The notes beneath the pieces were generated by a model that made no database searches, had not been told where the DNA came from, and was given only the letters and a program-made list of their open reading frames with translations. Positions 24,402-31,924 of a DNA stretch of 64,000 bases are shown one piece after another. The DNA comes from Achromobacter animicus (GTDB lineage: Bacteria; Pseudomonadota; Gammaproteobacteria; Burkholderiales; Burkholderiaceae_B). The stretch is taken from assembly GCF_902859585.1 (NCBI RefSeq), contig NZ_CADIJM010000001.1, forward strand, positions 248,001-312,000, given 5' to 3'. A program made the position numbers and the translations under genes. Each line of letters begins with the position of its first letter. Within the stretch, counting starts at the first letter, position 1.

Positions 24402-26936
24402 TTACCCCGTCAGCCGCGGAAAGGCGTGCAGCAGCGCCAGCGCGATCAGCCCCTGCGCCACGGTGTAGAACAACATCGCCCGGGTGGTGTCGAACGCCGC
24501 GCGGCGCGTGGGGCTGAGCCGTCCGGCCAGCGACCGCGCCACCGTAAAGATGGACATCACGGCCGAAATTCCGCCAAAGAGCGCCTGCAGGCCCGCGACG
24601 GCGTAGGTCGCCGCCGTGTAGGCGGAGGTTTGGGGGCGGAGCCCCGCCTGCCATTGCGCGGTCAGGTCAAGCGCGGGCGCTGCCGTCAGCAACAGCGCCG
24701 CGCCTGCGACGCACCAACGCAGCGCGGCTTGCCGGTCCTGCGTCATCAACCGTCCGGCGGCCACTGCAACGGCGCCGGCCGTCAACAGCATGACGGTCGA
24801 CAGCATCGGCCACCCGGCCGAGGGCAGCGCGCGGGCAGAGGGCCAGGCCTGCGGATTCGTGGTCCACAGGAACAGATAGCTGAACAGCAACGAGCCGAAG
24901 ATGCTGGCGCAAACGATCAGCAGCAGCACCATCGCCCACGACGCATGCGACGCGCTGCCCGAGCACATCATGGGCAGCCGCAGGCCGCCGCCGATCTCAA
25001 CCGGGGGGTAATCCGGCCCGGTATCCGCGTCCCACAGCCAGCGCCACAGCGAGACGACGGCCAGCACACCAAAGGCGGCCGCCAGCGGCATCAACTTGAA
25101 GGTCAGCAGCAGGAAGAATCCCGCAGTGCCCACGGCCGCCAGCAGCGGCGACCACGCGGGGCCAGGCAGCGGCAGCACGTAGTCGGGCCGGGCGTCCAGC
25201 GCGCTGGTCACCAGTGTGGTGCGCAGGCCAGCCGGCGAATTGGGCAGGTAATGCTGGCCATCGGTGACCTGCCGCGCGAGGCCGGGCTGGTCCCACAACG
25301 GCTCGCGGCTGGTGACCGTAGGCACGCTGCGCAGCCCGTAGCTGCCGCTGGGCAGCCACTCCAGCGTGCCGGCGTCCCAGACGTTGCCCGCATTGTTGTC
25401 GATGGTCGGCCGGAAGTTGCGCGCCAGATCGATCAGGAAGACGAGCACCCCGGCGGCGATCAGGTAGGCGCCCACGGTCGACAGCAGGTTCAGCGGACCG
25501 AGGCCCTGGCTTTCGGCATAGGTGTAGACGCGGCGCGGCATGCCGGCCAGCCCGGTGAAGTGCATCGGAAAGAACGCGACGTTAAAGCCCACGAACATCA
25601 GCCAGAAGGCCCAGCGGCCCAGCCGTTCCGACAGCCGCCGCGCGCTGATGAAGGGCGTCCAGTAGTAGAACGCCGCGAATAGCGGGAACACCATCCCGCC
25701 GAACAGCACGTAATGCAGGTGCGCAACGACGAAGTAGGTGTCGTGCGCCTGCAGGTCGAACGGAATCACGGCCACCATCACTCCCGTCAGCCCGCCGATC
25801 ACGAACACGAAGAAGAATCCCAGGATGAACAGCGTCGGCGTCCTGAGCGGGCGCAGCCGGACGGCGGCGGCAAGGGTGGCGATCCACGCGAAGATCTGGA
25901 TGGCGGTCGGGACCGACACCGCCATGCTGGCGGCCGACGCGAAGCTGAGCGACAGCTGCGGAATGCCGGTCGCAAACATGTGGTGCACCCACAGGCCGAA
26001 GCTGAGGAACCCCGTGGACACGACGGCCAGCACCACCAGGCGATAGCCGACCAGCGGCGTGCCGGTCATCGCGGGAATCATCATCGACACCATGCCGGCG
26101 GCGGGCAGGAAGATGATGTAGACCTCCGGGTGGCCGAAGAACCAGAACAAATGCTGCCAAAGCAGCGGATCGCCGCCGCGCGCCGCAATGAAGAACGGCA
26201 TGTCGAAGGCGCGCTCGAGCTCAAGCAGGGCCGTGGCGACGATGACCGCAGGAAACGCAATGATCACCATGCCGCAGAACACCAGCATTACCCAGGCGAA
26301 CACCGGGATCTTGTCGAGGGTCATGCCGGGCGCGCGCGTACGCAGGATGCCGACGGCCAGCTCGATGGCGCCCGCAATTGCCGAGATCTCAATGAAGCCG
26401 ATGCCCAGCAGCCACAGGTCGGCGTTCACCGCGGGCGAGTATTGGGTGCTGGTCAGTGGCGGATACATGAACCAGCCGCCATCGGGCGCCAACCCCACGA
26501 AGATGCTGCAGAAGAAAACCAGCCCGCCGATCGCATAGGCCCAGTAGGCGTAGGCCGACAACCGTGGAAACGGCAGGTCGCGCGCGCCCAGCATGTTGGG
26601 CAGCAGCAGCACGGCCACGGCTTCGACGGCCGGCACCGCGAACAGGAACATCATCACCGTGCCGTGCATGGTGAAGAGCTGGTTATAGAGTTCGTGGCCG
26701 ATCAGGTTGCTGTCTGGCGCAGCCAACTGCGTGCGCATCATCAGCCCCAGCACGCCGGCCAGGATGAAAAACAGCAGCGCGGTGGCGATGTACAGCAGGC
26801 CGATGGACGTGTTGTTCACGACCGTGAGTGCGCGCCATCCGGTGGGACGCTTCCAGGCGCGTTCAAGCTGCTCGAGTTCGCCTTCGGGCCGCGGCAACGC
26901 GTTGGGAAGCTCGGTCGGGGATGTCGGGCGCGTCAC
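24402..26936 (-). CDS. Cytochrome c oxidase subunit I fused to subunit III
   Basis: This 844-residue protein combines a haem-copper oxidase subunit I (about 30-550) and a subunit III-like helical part (about 640-844). Visible ligands are the haem a histidine in FTMHGTVMMF, the CuB/tyrosine motif GHPEVY, the CuB pair WVHHMF, and the haem histidines in VAHLHYVLFGG. The GTG at 26936 overlaps the subunit II stop as GTGA; the longer ATG frame runs inside coxB and is not preferred. I-III fusions are known in caa3-type oxidases. It pumps protons while reducing O2. Confidence 0.88.
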   Translation of the reverse strand: MTRPTSPTELPNALPRPEGELEQLERAWKRPTGWRALTVVNNTSIGLLYIATALLFFILAGVLGLMMRTQLAAPDSNLIGHELYNQLFTMHGTVMMFLFAVPAVEAVAVLLLPNMLGARDLPFPRLSAYAYWAYAIGGLVFFCSIFVGLAPDGGWFMYPPLTSTQYSPAVNADLWLLGIGFIEISAIAGAIELAVGILRTRAPGMTLDKIPVFAWVMLVFCGMVIIAFPAVIVATALLELERAFDMPFFIAARGGDPLLWQHLFWFFGHPEVYIIFLPAAGMVSMMIPAMTGTPLVGYRLVVLAVVSTGFLSFGLWVHHMFATGIPQLSLSFASAASMAVSVPTAIQIFAWIATLAAAVRLRPLRTPTLFILGFFFVFVIGGLTGVMVAVIPFDLQAHDTYFVVAHLHYVLFGGMVFPLFAAFYYWTPFISARRLSERLGRWAFWLMFVGFNVAFFPMHFTGLAGMPRRVYTYAESQGLGPLNLLSTVGAYLIAAGVLVFLIDLARNFRPTIDNNAGNVWDAGTLEWLPSGSYGLRSVPTVTSREPLWDQPGLARQVTDGQHYLPNSPAGLRTTLVTSALDARPDYVLPLPGPAWSPLLAAVGTAGFFLLLTFKLMPLAAAFGVLAVVSLWRWLWDADTGPDYPPVEIGGGLRLPMMCSGSASHASWAMVLLLIVCASIFGSLLFSYLFLWTTNPQAWPSARALPSAGWPMLSTVMLLTAGAVAVAAGRLMTQDRQAALRWCVAGAALLLTAAPALDLTAQWQAGLRPQTSAYTAATYAVAGLQALFGGISAVMSIFTVARSLAGRLSPTRRAAFDTTRAMLFYTVAQGLIALALLHAFPRLTG

Positions 26937-27895
26937 TTCAGGCCTTCCAGGTAGCGGGCCACGGCGCGCAAGTCCTCGCCCGGCCATTGGTCAAAGGACG
27001 GCATGCCATTGCCGGGCTTGATCTGCTGGCTGCCGGCGATCCACCCGCCCAGCGCGCCCACGTTGTTCGGCAATATGCCCGCCGCAAGGGACGGGCGGCT
27101 GCCCACATGGGTGAGGTCCGGTCCCAGCGTGCCGCGTGCCTCTGTTCCGCGCACCGTGTGGCATTGCGCACAGGCCTGATTGAATAGCTCGGCCGCCGGT
27201 TTCAGCGCGGCGTCGGGCGCGGCTGCCGGCTGGCGTTGCGCCTGCACCCAGGCGTCGAAGGCCTCGGCGTCCACCGCCTGCACGTCGAACAGCATCTGCG
27301 CGTGTTGCGCGCCGCAATATTCGGCGCAGTGGCCGCGAAACGTGCCCGGGGTCCGTGCCAGCGCGCGCATCCGGTTCACGCGGCCGGGGATCATGTCGAG
27401 CTTGCCACCCAGTTCGGGAATCCAGAAACTGTGGATCACGTTGTCGGACTTGAGCAGGAATTGCACGGGCTTGCCCGTGGGGATGCGGATCTCGTTGGCA
27501 GTCTCGAAGATCACGCCGCCGGACGCATCCAGATAGCGCACGCGCCACCACCACAATTCGCCGGTGACTTCGATGCGCGCGGCAAACGATGCAGCGTCCC
27601 GGGCCGCCGATGGGGAAGGCGTCAGCACGTAGACGAGCAGGGCGGTCAACGCCACGACGGGAAACGCGATGCCCGCACCGACGATGAGCCCAGGCCGGGA
27701 AAGCCGGCGGCGCAGCGTCACCGGACCGAACACCGCGAGCGCCAGCAGCGCGGCCACTACGACGAAGATCGCCGCCGCACCCACGTAAAGGACCCAGCCG
27801 ATCTCGGCGATGCGCGCGGCGTCCTCGCCGCTGGGTTGGGCCGATGCGGCAAAGGGCAACGCGGCGGCGAGCACGATAAGAAGGATTTTCGCCAT
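26933..27895 (-). CDS. coxB: Cytochrome c oxidase subunit II with C-terminal cytochrome c domain
   Basis: This 320-residue protein has a signal peptide (MAKILLIVLAAALPFAASAQ), two TM helices, and a CuA cupredoxin domain with HCAEYCGAQHAQM (C-x3-C-x3-H-x2-M) and the partner histidine in HSFWIPELGGK. A class I cytochrome c domain follows with CAQCH and the axial methionine in GNGMPSF. This fusion defines caa3-type oxidases, where the attached haem passes electrons to CuA. The ATG at 27895 is chosen from the signal peptide. Confidence 0.93.
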   Translation of the reverse strand: MAKILLIVLAAALPFAASAQPSGEDAARIAEIGWVLYVGAAAIFVVVAALLALAVFGPVTLRRRLSRPGLIVGAGIAFPVVALTALLVYVLTPSPSAARDAASFAARIEVTGELWWWRVRYLDASGGVIFETANEIRIPTGKPVQFLLKSDNVIHSFWIPELGGKLDMIPGRVNRMRALARTPGTFRGHCAEYCGAQHAQMLFDVQAVDAEAFDAWVQAQRQPAAAPDAALKPAAELFNQACAQCHTVRGTEARGTLGPDLTHVGSRPSLAAGILPNNVGALGGWIAGSQQIKPGNGMPSFDQWPGEDLRAVARYLEGLK

Positions 27896-27921
27896 GTTCT
27901 TGTAGTGGATGACCCGGCGCG

Positions 27922-27942
27922 CGTTGGCCGACAAGGCCAACG
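27922..27942. other. Inverted repeat in the divergent oxidase/cytochrome promoter region
   Basis: CGTTGGCC (27922-27929) and GGCCAACG (27935-27942) are perfect 8-bp arms over a 5-base loop in the 171-bp region between coxB and the divergent cytochrome genes. It could be a regulator site or the 5'-UTR hairpin of coxB. Confidence 0.4.
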
Positions 27943-28066
27943 GGCCGCCGGCCCGCGAGGGGCATCGTCAGCATCTTTCGTGCCCGCGTACGCAGCCGAA
28001 GCGCAGGCACAGGAGTTGCTGGCAAGTCCAGGTTCTGCGCCAATCAGCGCGATTCAGGAGACGGCA

Positions 28067-28492
28067 TTGCGCCGGCTAGCCCGACCCAACCGCCTGCTAC
28101 CGGCCCTGGCTGCGATGTTGCTGCTGGGCGCGTGTCAGGAAGACAAGCCGCCGCTCTTTCCTGCGGACGCGGCGGGCGGGTTGCGCGAACGGGCTGACCC
28201 AGACCGAGGCCGCCGGTTGATTGCCGAGCACGGCTGCACCGCGTGTCATACCGTGCCCGGCGTCAGCGGTCCGGCGTCCCGCGTCGGGCCGCCGCTGGGC
28301 AACATGGCGCGGCAGGCGTACGTTGCCGGTCTGCTGCCGAACACCCCTGAAAATCTGGTGCGCTGGCTGATGGATCCGCCTGCCGTGAATCCCCGTACGG
28401 CCATGCCCGACACCGGTCTGCAACAGGCCGACGCCGAGGACATTGCCGCCTATCTGACGCAGCGCGCGGACCGCAAGGCGAGGGCGCCATGA
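28067..28492 (+). CDS. Monohaem c-type cytochrome lipoprotein
   Basis: This 141-residue protein has a lipoprotein signal with lipobox LLGAC, one haem site CTACH and the axial methionine in RTAMPDTG. The TTG at 28067 is chosen because GGAG lies 6 bases upstream and the signal peptide starts there (RRLARPNRLLPALAAM). The open frame further upstream crosses coxB and is not real. The haem domain closely resembles the second domain of the next gene's product, whose start overlaps this stop. Confidence 0.78.
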   Translation: MRRLARPNRLLPALAAMLLLGACQEDKPPLFPADAAGGLRERADPDRGRRLIAEHGCTACHTVPGVSGPASRVGPPLGNMARQAYVAGLLPNTPENLVRWLMDPPAVNPRTAMPDTGLQQADAEDIAAYLTQRADRKARAP

Positions 28493-29337
28493 AGCGCTGG
28501 AAGCGCACTGCCGCACTCACGCTCGTTGCCGCTGCCGCCACCGCAGGCGCGGTTGGCGGCGGTGTGGTGTATTTCGGCATGTACGACGTGACGGCGACGT
28601 CGCCGCACACCACGCCGGTGCATCACCTGCTGGATGTCGCGTTGACGCGGGCCGTGAAGATGCGGTCAGCGGAGATCATGCCGCCTGAACTGGACACCGC
28701 CGAACGCATCCAGAACGGTTCACGTCTGTACCGCGCCCACTGCGCCCAGTGCCACGGCGGGCCGGGGGTGGCGCCTCAGCCGTACGCGCTGGGGCTGAAT
28801 CCGGCGCCCGCCGCGCTCGTCGCCACCGCACGCACGCGCACAGCGGCCGAAATCTTCTGGGTCACGCGACAGGGCATCAAGATGACCGGCATGCCGGCGT
28901 GGCAGTATCGGCTGACCGACGACGAGATCTGGGACGTGGTGGCGTTTCTGCGCGTGTTGCCGGGCCTGTCCGCCGATGACTATCGGCGTGGCGATGATGC
29001 ACAACCGGCGGAAAAGCCGCAGGCAAACGCCCAGACGGCGGCCCATGTGGGAGACGCGCGGGCTGGGCGCGATGCGCTGCAACAGTATCTTTGCGTGACG
29101 TGCCATGCAATCCCGGGCGTGCCCGGCGCGTGGAACTACGTGGGCCCGGCGCTGGATCAGATGGGCGACCGGCCGTACATCGCGGGCGTCTTGCCCAATA
29201 CGCCCGCCAACATGGAGCGATGGCTGCGCAACCCGCCGGCCGTCAAACCGGGCACGGCCATGCCCGACCTGGGCGTCAGCGAACAGGATGCAAGGGATAT
29301 CTCCGCGTTCCTGCGCACATTGAACGAGGGGCCGTGA
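28489..29337 (+). CDS. Dihaem c-type cytochrome, membrane-anchored
   Basis: This 282-residue protein has an N-terminal anchor (LTLVAAAATAGAVGGGVVYFGMY), a first cytochrome domain with CAQCH and methionine in MTGMPAW, and a second with CVTCH and TAMPDLG. The second domain shares the segment VLPNTP-x-N...RW...PPAV-x-P-x-TAMPD with the upstream lipoprotein, indicating duplication. It probably carries electrons towards the caa3 oxidase encoded divergently. Its ATG overlaps the previous stop. Confidence 0.88.
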   Translation: MKRWKRTAALTLVAAAATAGAVGGGVVYFGMYDVTATSPHTTPVHHLLDVALTRAVKMRSAEIMPPELDTAERIQNGSRLYRAHCAQCHGGPGVAPQPYALGLNPAPAALVATARTRTAAEIFWVTRQGIKMTGMPAWQYRLTDDEIWDVVAFLRVLPGLSADDYRRGDDAQPAEKPQANAQTAAHVGDARAGRDALQQYLCVTCHAIPGVPGAWNYVGPALDQMGDRPYIAGVLPNTPANMERWLRNPPAVKPGTAMPDLGVSEQDARDISAFLRTLNEGP

Positions 29338-29421
29338 AGCGTTTGCCCCCGTCATGGGGCGCCGCATGCAGGAACGGCACTTGCTCGCCTGCCAATCACC
29401 GTGATGCACCGGAGCTTTTTC

Positions 29422-29682
29422 ATGACGCAACCGAAATCCGACAACGCCCGAGAATCCATTCCCGGCCAGCCCGACGTCAACAAAGGCGCGTTGCGCCCGT
29501 CCGGCCATGCCACGACGCCGGAGCCGGTGCCCGACGTTGACCACCCGCCGCGCGCGCGCAGCCATGACCAGCCGGGCTTCGATCAGGCCGTGGCGCAGGA
29601 AGAAGCCGAGGCGCGAACCGGCACGCTGCCTGGCAGCAACGACACGCGTCCCGCGCCGGACCGCGACGAGGAAGAGAAATGA
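29422..29682 (+). CDS. Small hydrophilic protein of unknown function
   Basis: This 86-residue polar, disorder-like protein is rich in Pro, Asp, Glu and Arg, and ends EEEK. There is no signal peptide or TM segment. GGAG lies upstream of the ATG at 29422; two earlier start codons (29401 GTG, 29404 ATG) are possible. Its stop overlaps the next start, supporting real translation. I do not recognise a named family. Confidence 0.6.
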   Translation: MTQPKSDNARESIPGQPDVNKGALRPSGHATTPEPVPDVDHPPRARSHDQPGFDQAVAQEEAEARTGTLPGSNDTRPAPDRDEEEK

Positions 29683-29876
29683 TCGTCGAAGTCTTTCAAC
29701 GCGCGGATGGCCACTGGGGCTTTCGGGGCATCGCTTTGCTGGGCGTCCAGGAGGATGCCGGCTCGTATCCGACGCGCGACGACGCCGCGGCAGCCGCCCG
29801 CGTCGCCTACCCGGGCGAGACGATCTCCGAGGTCGATGCCTCGATGGACACCCCGCCGCAGCCACACTCGGATTGA
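29679..29876 (+). CDS. Small protein of unknown function
   Basis: This 65-residue soluble protein begins MIVEVFQRADGHWGFRGIALLG and reads like a compact alpha/beta fold. The start overlaps the previous stop as ATGA, so the two genes form a coupled pair. No family is recognised and the function is unknown. Confidence 0.6.
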   Translation: MIVEVFQRADGHWGFRGIALLGVQEDAGSYPTRDDAAAAARVAYPGETISEVDASMDTPPQPHSD

Positions 29877-29923
29877 CGCCGCGCCAATAACGTGGGGCCC
29901 GCGTCCGTACCGCGCGCCGCGCG

Positions 29924-30400
29924 TCAATATCGCCCGGCGGCCAGCACGTCGTGCAGATATCCGTCCGCGTCTGGCCGTTCGGTAAGCATGTGCCGCACCC
30001 ACGCGTCGCGTTCATGCGCGATCACGGCCAGTTCCCACACACAAGCCAGCGCGGGCGCGTTGACCGGCGCAAACGCGTCCGGCCGGGCCAACGGTGCGGA
30101 GAGCATGCGCTGGCACACGATGCCGCCGGAGATCCACCAGTCCACGAGCAGCCACACGGCCTCCTCGCCTACGTGCGCAATGCAGTAGCCAAGACCATGG
30201 GTGCGCGGACCGCCAGCGTGTTCGTCCAGGACGTCGCGCACGGCGGCGCGGACTGACGCGTTGACGGGATCGGACAGGATCGGACCCGCAGCGTTCGGGT
30301 CTCGATGAATGCCGTACGCCTTGATCGAATGACCTGCCTCGCGCCACACGCCCAGCGTGGCAATGCGGCGGGGGGAATAGGGTTCTGGAGGAAGCGTCAT
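29924..30400 (-). CDS. Conserved-looking hypothetical protein
   Basis: This 158-residue soluble protein has segments VRDVLDEHAGGPRTHGLGYCIAHVGEEAVWLLVDWW and ERDAWVRHMLTERPDADGYL. Codon use and length support a real gene. No family is recognised. The ATG at 30400 is preferred to a TTG 30 bases upstream. It lies downstream of the PepSY gene on the same strand with a 32-bp gap. Confidence 0.6.
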   Translation of the reverse strand: MTLPPEPYSPRRIATLGVWREAGHSIKAYGIHRDPNAAGPILSDPVNASVRAAVRDVLDEHAGGPRTHGLGYCIAHVGEEAVWLLVDWWISGGIVCQRMLSAPLARPDAFAPVNAPALACVWELAVIAHERDAWVRHMLTERPDADGYLHDVLAAGRY

Positions 30401-30432
30401 CTCGTGCGTTGCGGTCGGAAGATTGCGCAATT

Positions 30433-31911
30433 CTACTGGCGCCCGCGCGACCAGCCCAACCGCCGCGCACCCAGCACGATGCCCGTGGCGGATACCGCCA
30501 GGCCGCCGAGGCTCAGCAGGATAAGCGCCAGGTCCCGTCCCGCACCGGCATTCAGCAGGGCGGGGGTGTCCCAGCTATGCAAGAAGTAAAAGAGCCAGCG
30601 CCCGACCCGTTGCGCGCGGGACAGGCTCAGCGCCACCTCGCCCGTGCGCAGGTCCACGTAGACGCGGTCACCGGCCGGGGTGTCGAAATCGATTCGCAGG
30701 ACTGGCAGGCCCCGTGGTGCACCGCCGTTCATCGCTTCGGCGTGGCGCGCGTAGTAATAGGCGTCGTAGTGATCGAGCAACGTCGCCTGAACGGTCGCGC
30801 CGGGAAACAGGGCGCGCGCGGCGTCAAGGACCGCATCAGGCTGCCACATCGACTGCACCAGCAATGCACCATCCTCCCGGCGAACGATGCGGCTGCCGGC
30901 CGTCGCGTCGCGGGCCAGCACGTACGGCTGGCCTGCCATCCGCCGCCATTCGAGCTGAACCGGTTCAAAGCCCGTGGCGAGCAGCGCCTGCAGCACTGGC
31001 TGCGGATCCGCAATCGGCATAGCGAGTTGCGCGCCCGCCATGGCTTGCCGGTCGGGGCCGGGATCGGAGCCGGCGAATAGCCCGCCCGGGTTCATCGACA
31101 TCAGCCCGCTGAAGATCCACGTGCAGACAAACGCACTGAAGGCGAGACCGATGATGTGGTGCCAGCGCATCCAGGCCTCACGGTAGGGCGTGCGCGCGCC
31201 CGTCTTGTAGCGGCCGCGAAAACGCCAGCGCCAGACGCCGACGACCGTGCCGCTGACAGCCAGCACGGTGCAGACGGCCGACAGTGCGATCACCATCCAG
31301 CTCCACACCGGATCGACGGAGCGGTCGCGCGCCATGTATAGCCAGTGCAGCCACGCGCCGACGTAGTTCCAGCGCTGTTGCGCGATCGGCGCGTCCAGCA
31401 CGACTTCGCCCGTCGCCGAAGACACATACAGCGTGCCCGGCGCGTCGCCTTCCATGCTCACCTTGTGCAGGGGGCGATGGCGGTCCAGCCCGCGCGAATG
31501 CGTCCAGCGGTCCTCGTCGATCAGGCCCGCATACCGGGCCGTGCCCGCAGGCCAGAACGCGTGCGCCGCGGCCACGCCCATGTCCGCTGTCACCACGCCG
31601 TCAGGCCGGCCGGTGCGCGCGGACCAGGCGCGCGGGCCGTCCGGGGTTGGGACGATGTAGGTCGGCTCGCCGCGCACCGACGTCAGGACGGCAAGCGCGC
31701 CGCCTGGCCGCGCTGCGTCCAGCGGCAGATACGCGTCTGCAGCCAGCACAGGCAGGCCGGCAAACCGCTCTTCGGGCGTCAGCTTCGGGTAGCCGACATA
31801 CAGCATGACGATGCCGCTGAGAAACCACACCAGCATCAGCAGGCAGCCGCCAACCCCCAGCCAGCGATGGGCCAGGTAGGTCAGCCTGCGCAGGCGCGCC
31901 TTGGCGTCCAT
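30433..31911 (-). CDS. PepSY-associated TM protein (iron/copper-uptake reductase-like)
   Basis: This 492-residue inner-membrane protein has four or five TM helices, starting HRWLGVGGCLLMLVWFLSGIVMLYVGYP, with large periplasmic loops of the PepSY type. Histidines within helices (AHRW, LHWLY, WHHIIG, LHSWD) are typical of the family and may bind haem. Such proteins lie beside TonB-dependent receptors and are thought to reduce or release imported metal complexes. Here it is 13 bases downstream of the receptor gene. Confidence 0.85.
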   Translation of the reverse strand: MDAKARLRRLTYLAHRWLGVGGCLLMLVWFLSGIVMLYVGYPKLTPEERFAGLPVLAADAYLPLDAARPGGALAVLTSVRGEPTYIVPTPDGPRAWSARTGRPDGVVTADMGVAAAHAFWPAGTARYAGLIDEDRWTHSRGLDRHRPLHKVSMEGDAPGTLYVSSATGEVVLDAPIAQQRWNYVGAWLHWLYMARDRSVDPVWSWMVIALSAVCTVLAVSGTVVGVWRWRFRGRYKTGARTPYREAWMRWHHIIGLAFSAFVCTWIFSGLMSMNPGGLFAGSDPGPDRQAMAGAQLAMPIADPQPVLQALLATGFEPVQLEWRRMAGQPYVLARDATAGSRIVRREDGALLVQSMWQPDAVLDAARALFPGATVQATLLDHYDAYYYARHAEAMNGGAPRGLPVLRIDFDTPAGDRVYVDLRTGEVALSLSRAQRVGRWLFYFLHSWDTPALLNAGAGRDLALILLSLGGLAVSATGIVLGARRLGWSRGRQ

Positions 31912-31924
31912 GGTCGCGCCCGCC

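Noticed and set aside
24051-26954. Long plus-strand frames opposite the oxidase gene (543 and 413 codons)
   Set aside because: They are rich in Gln, Arg, His and Gly without any domain, and lie opposite a subunit I with all haem and copper ligands.
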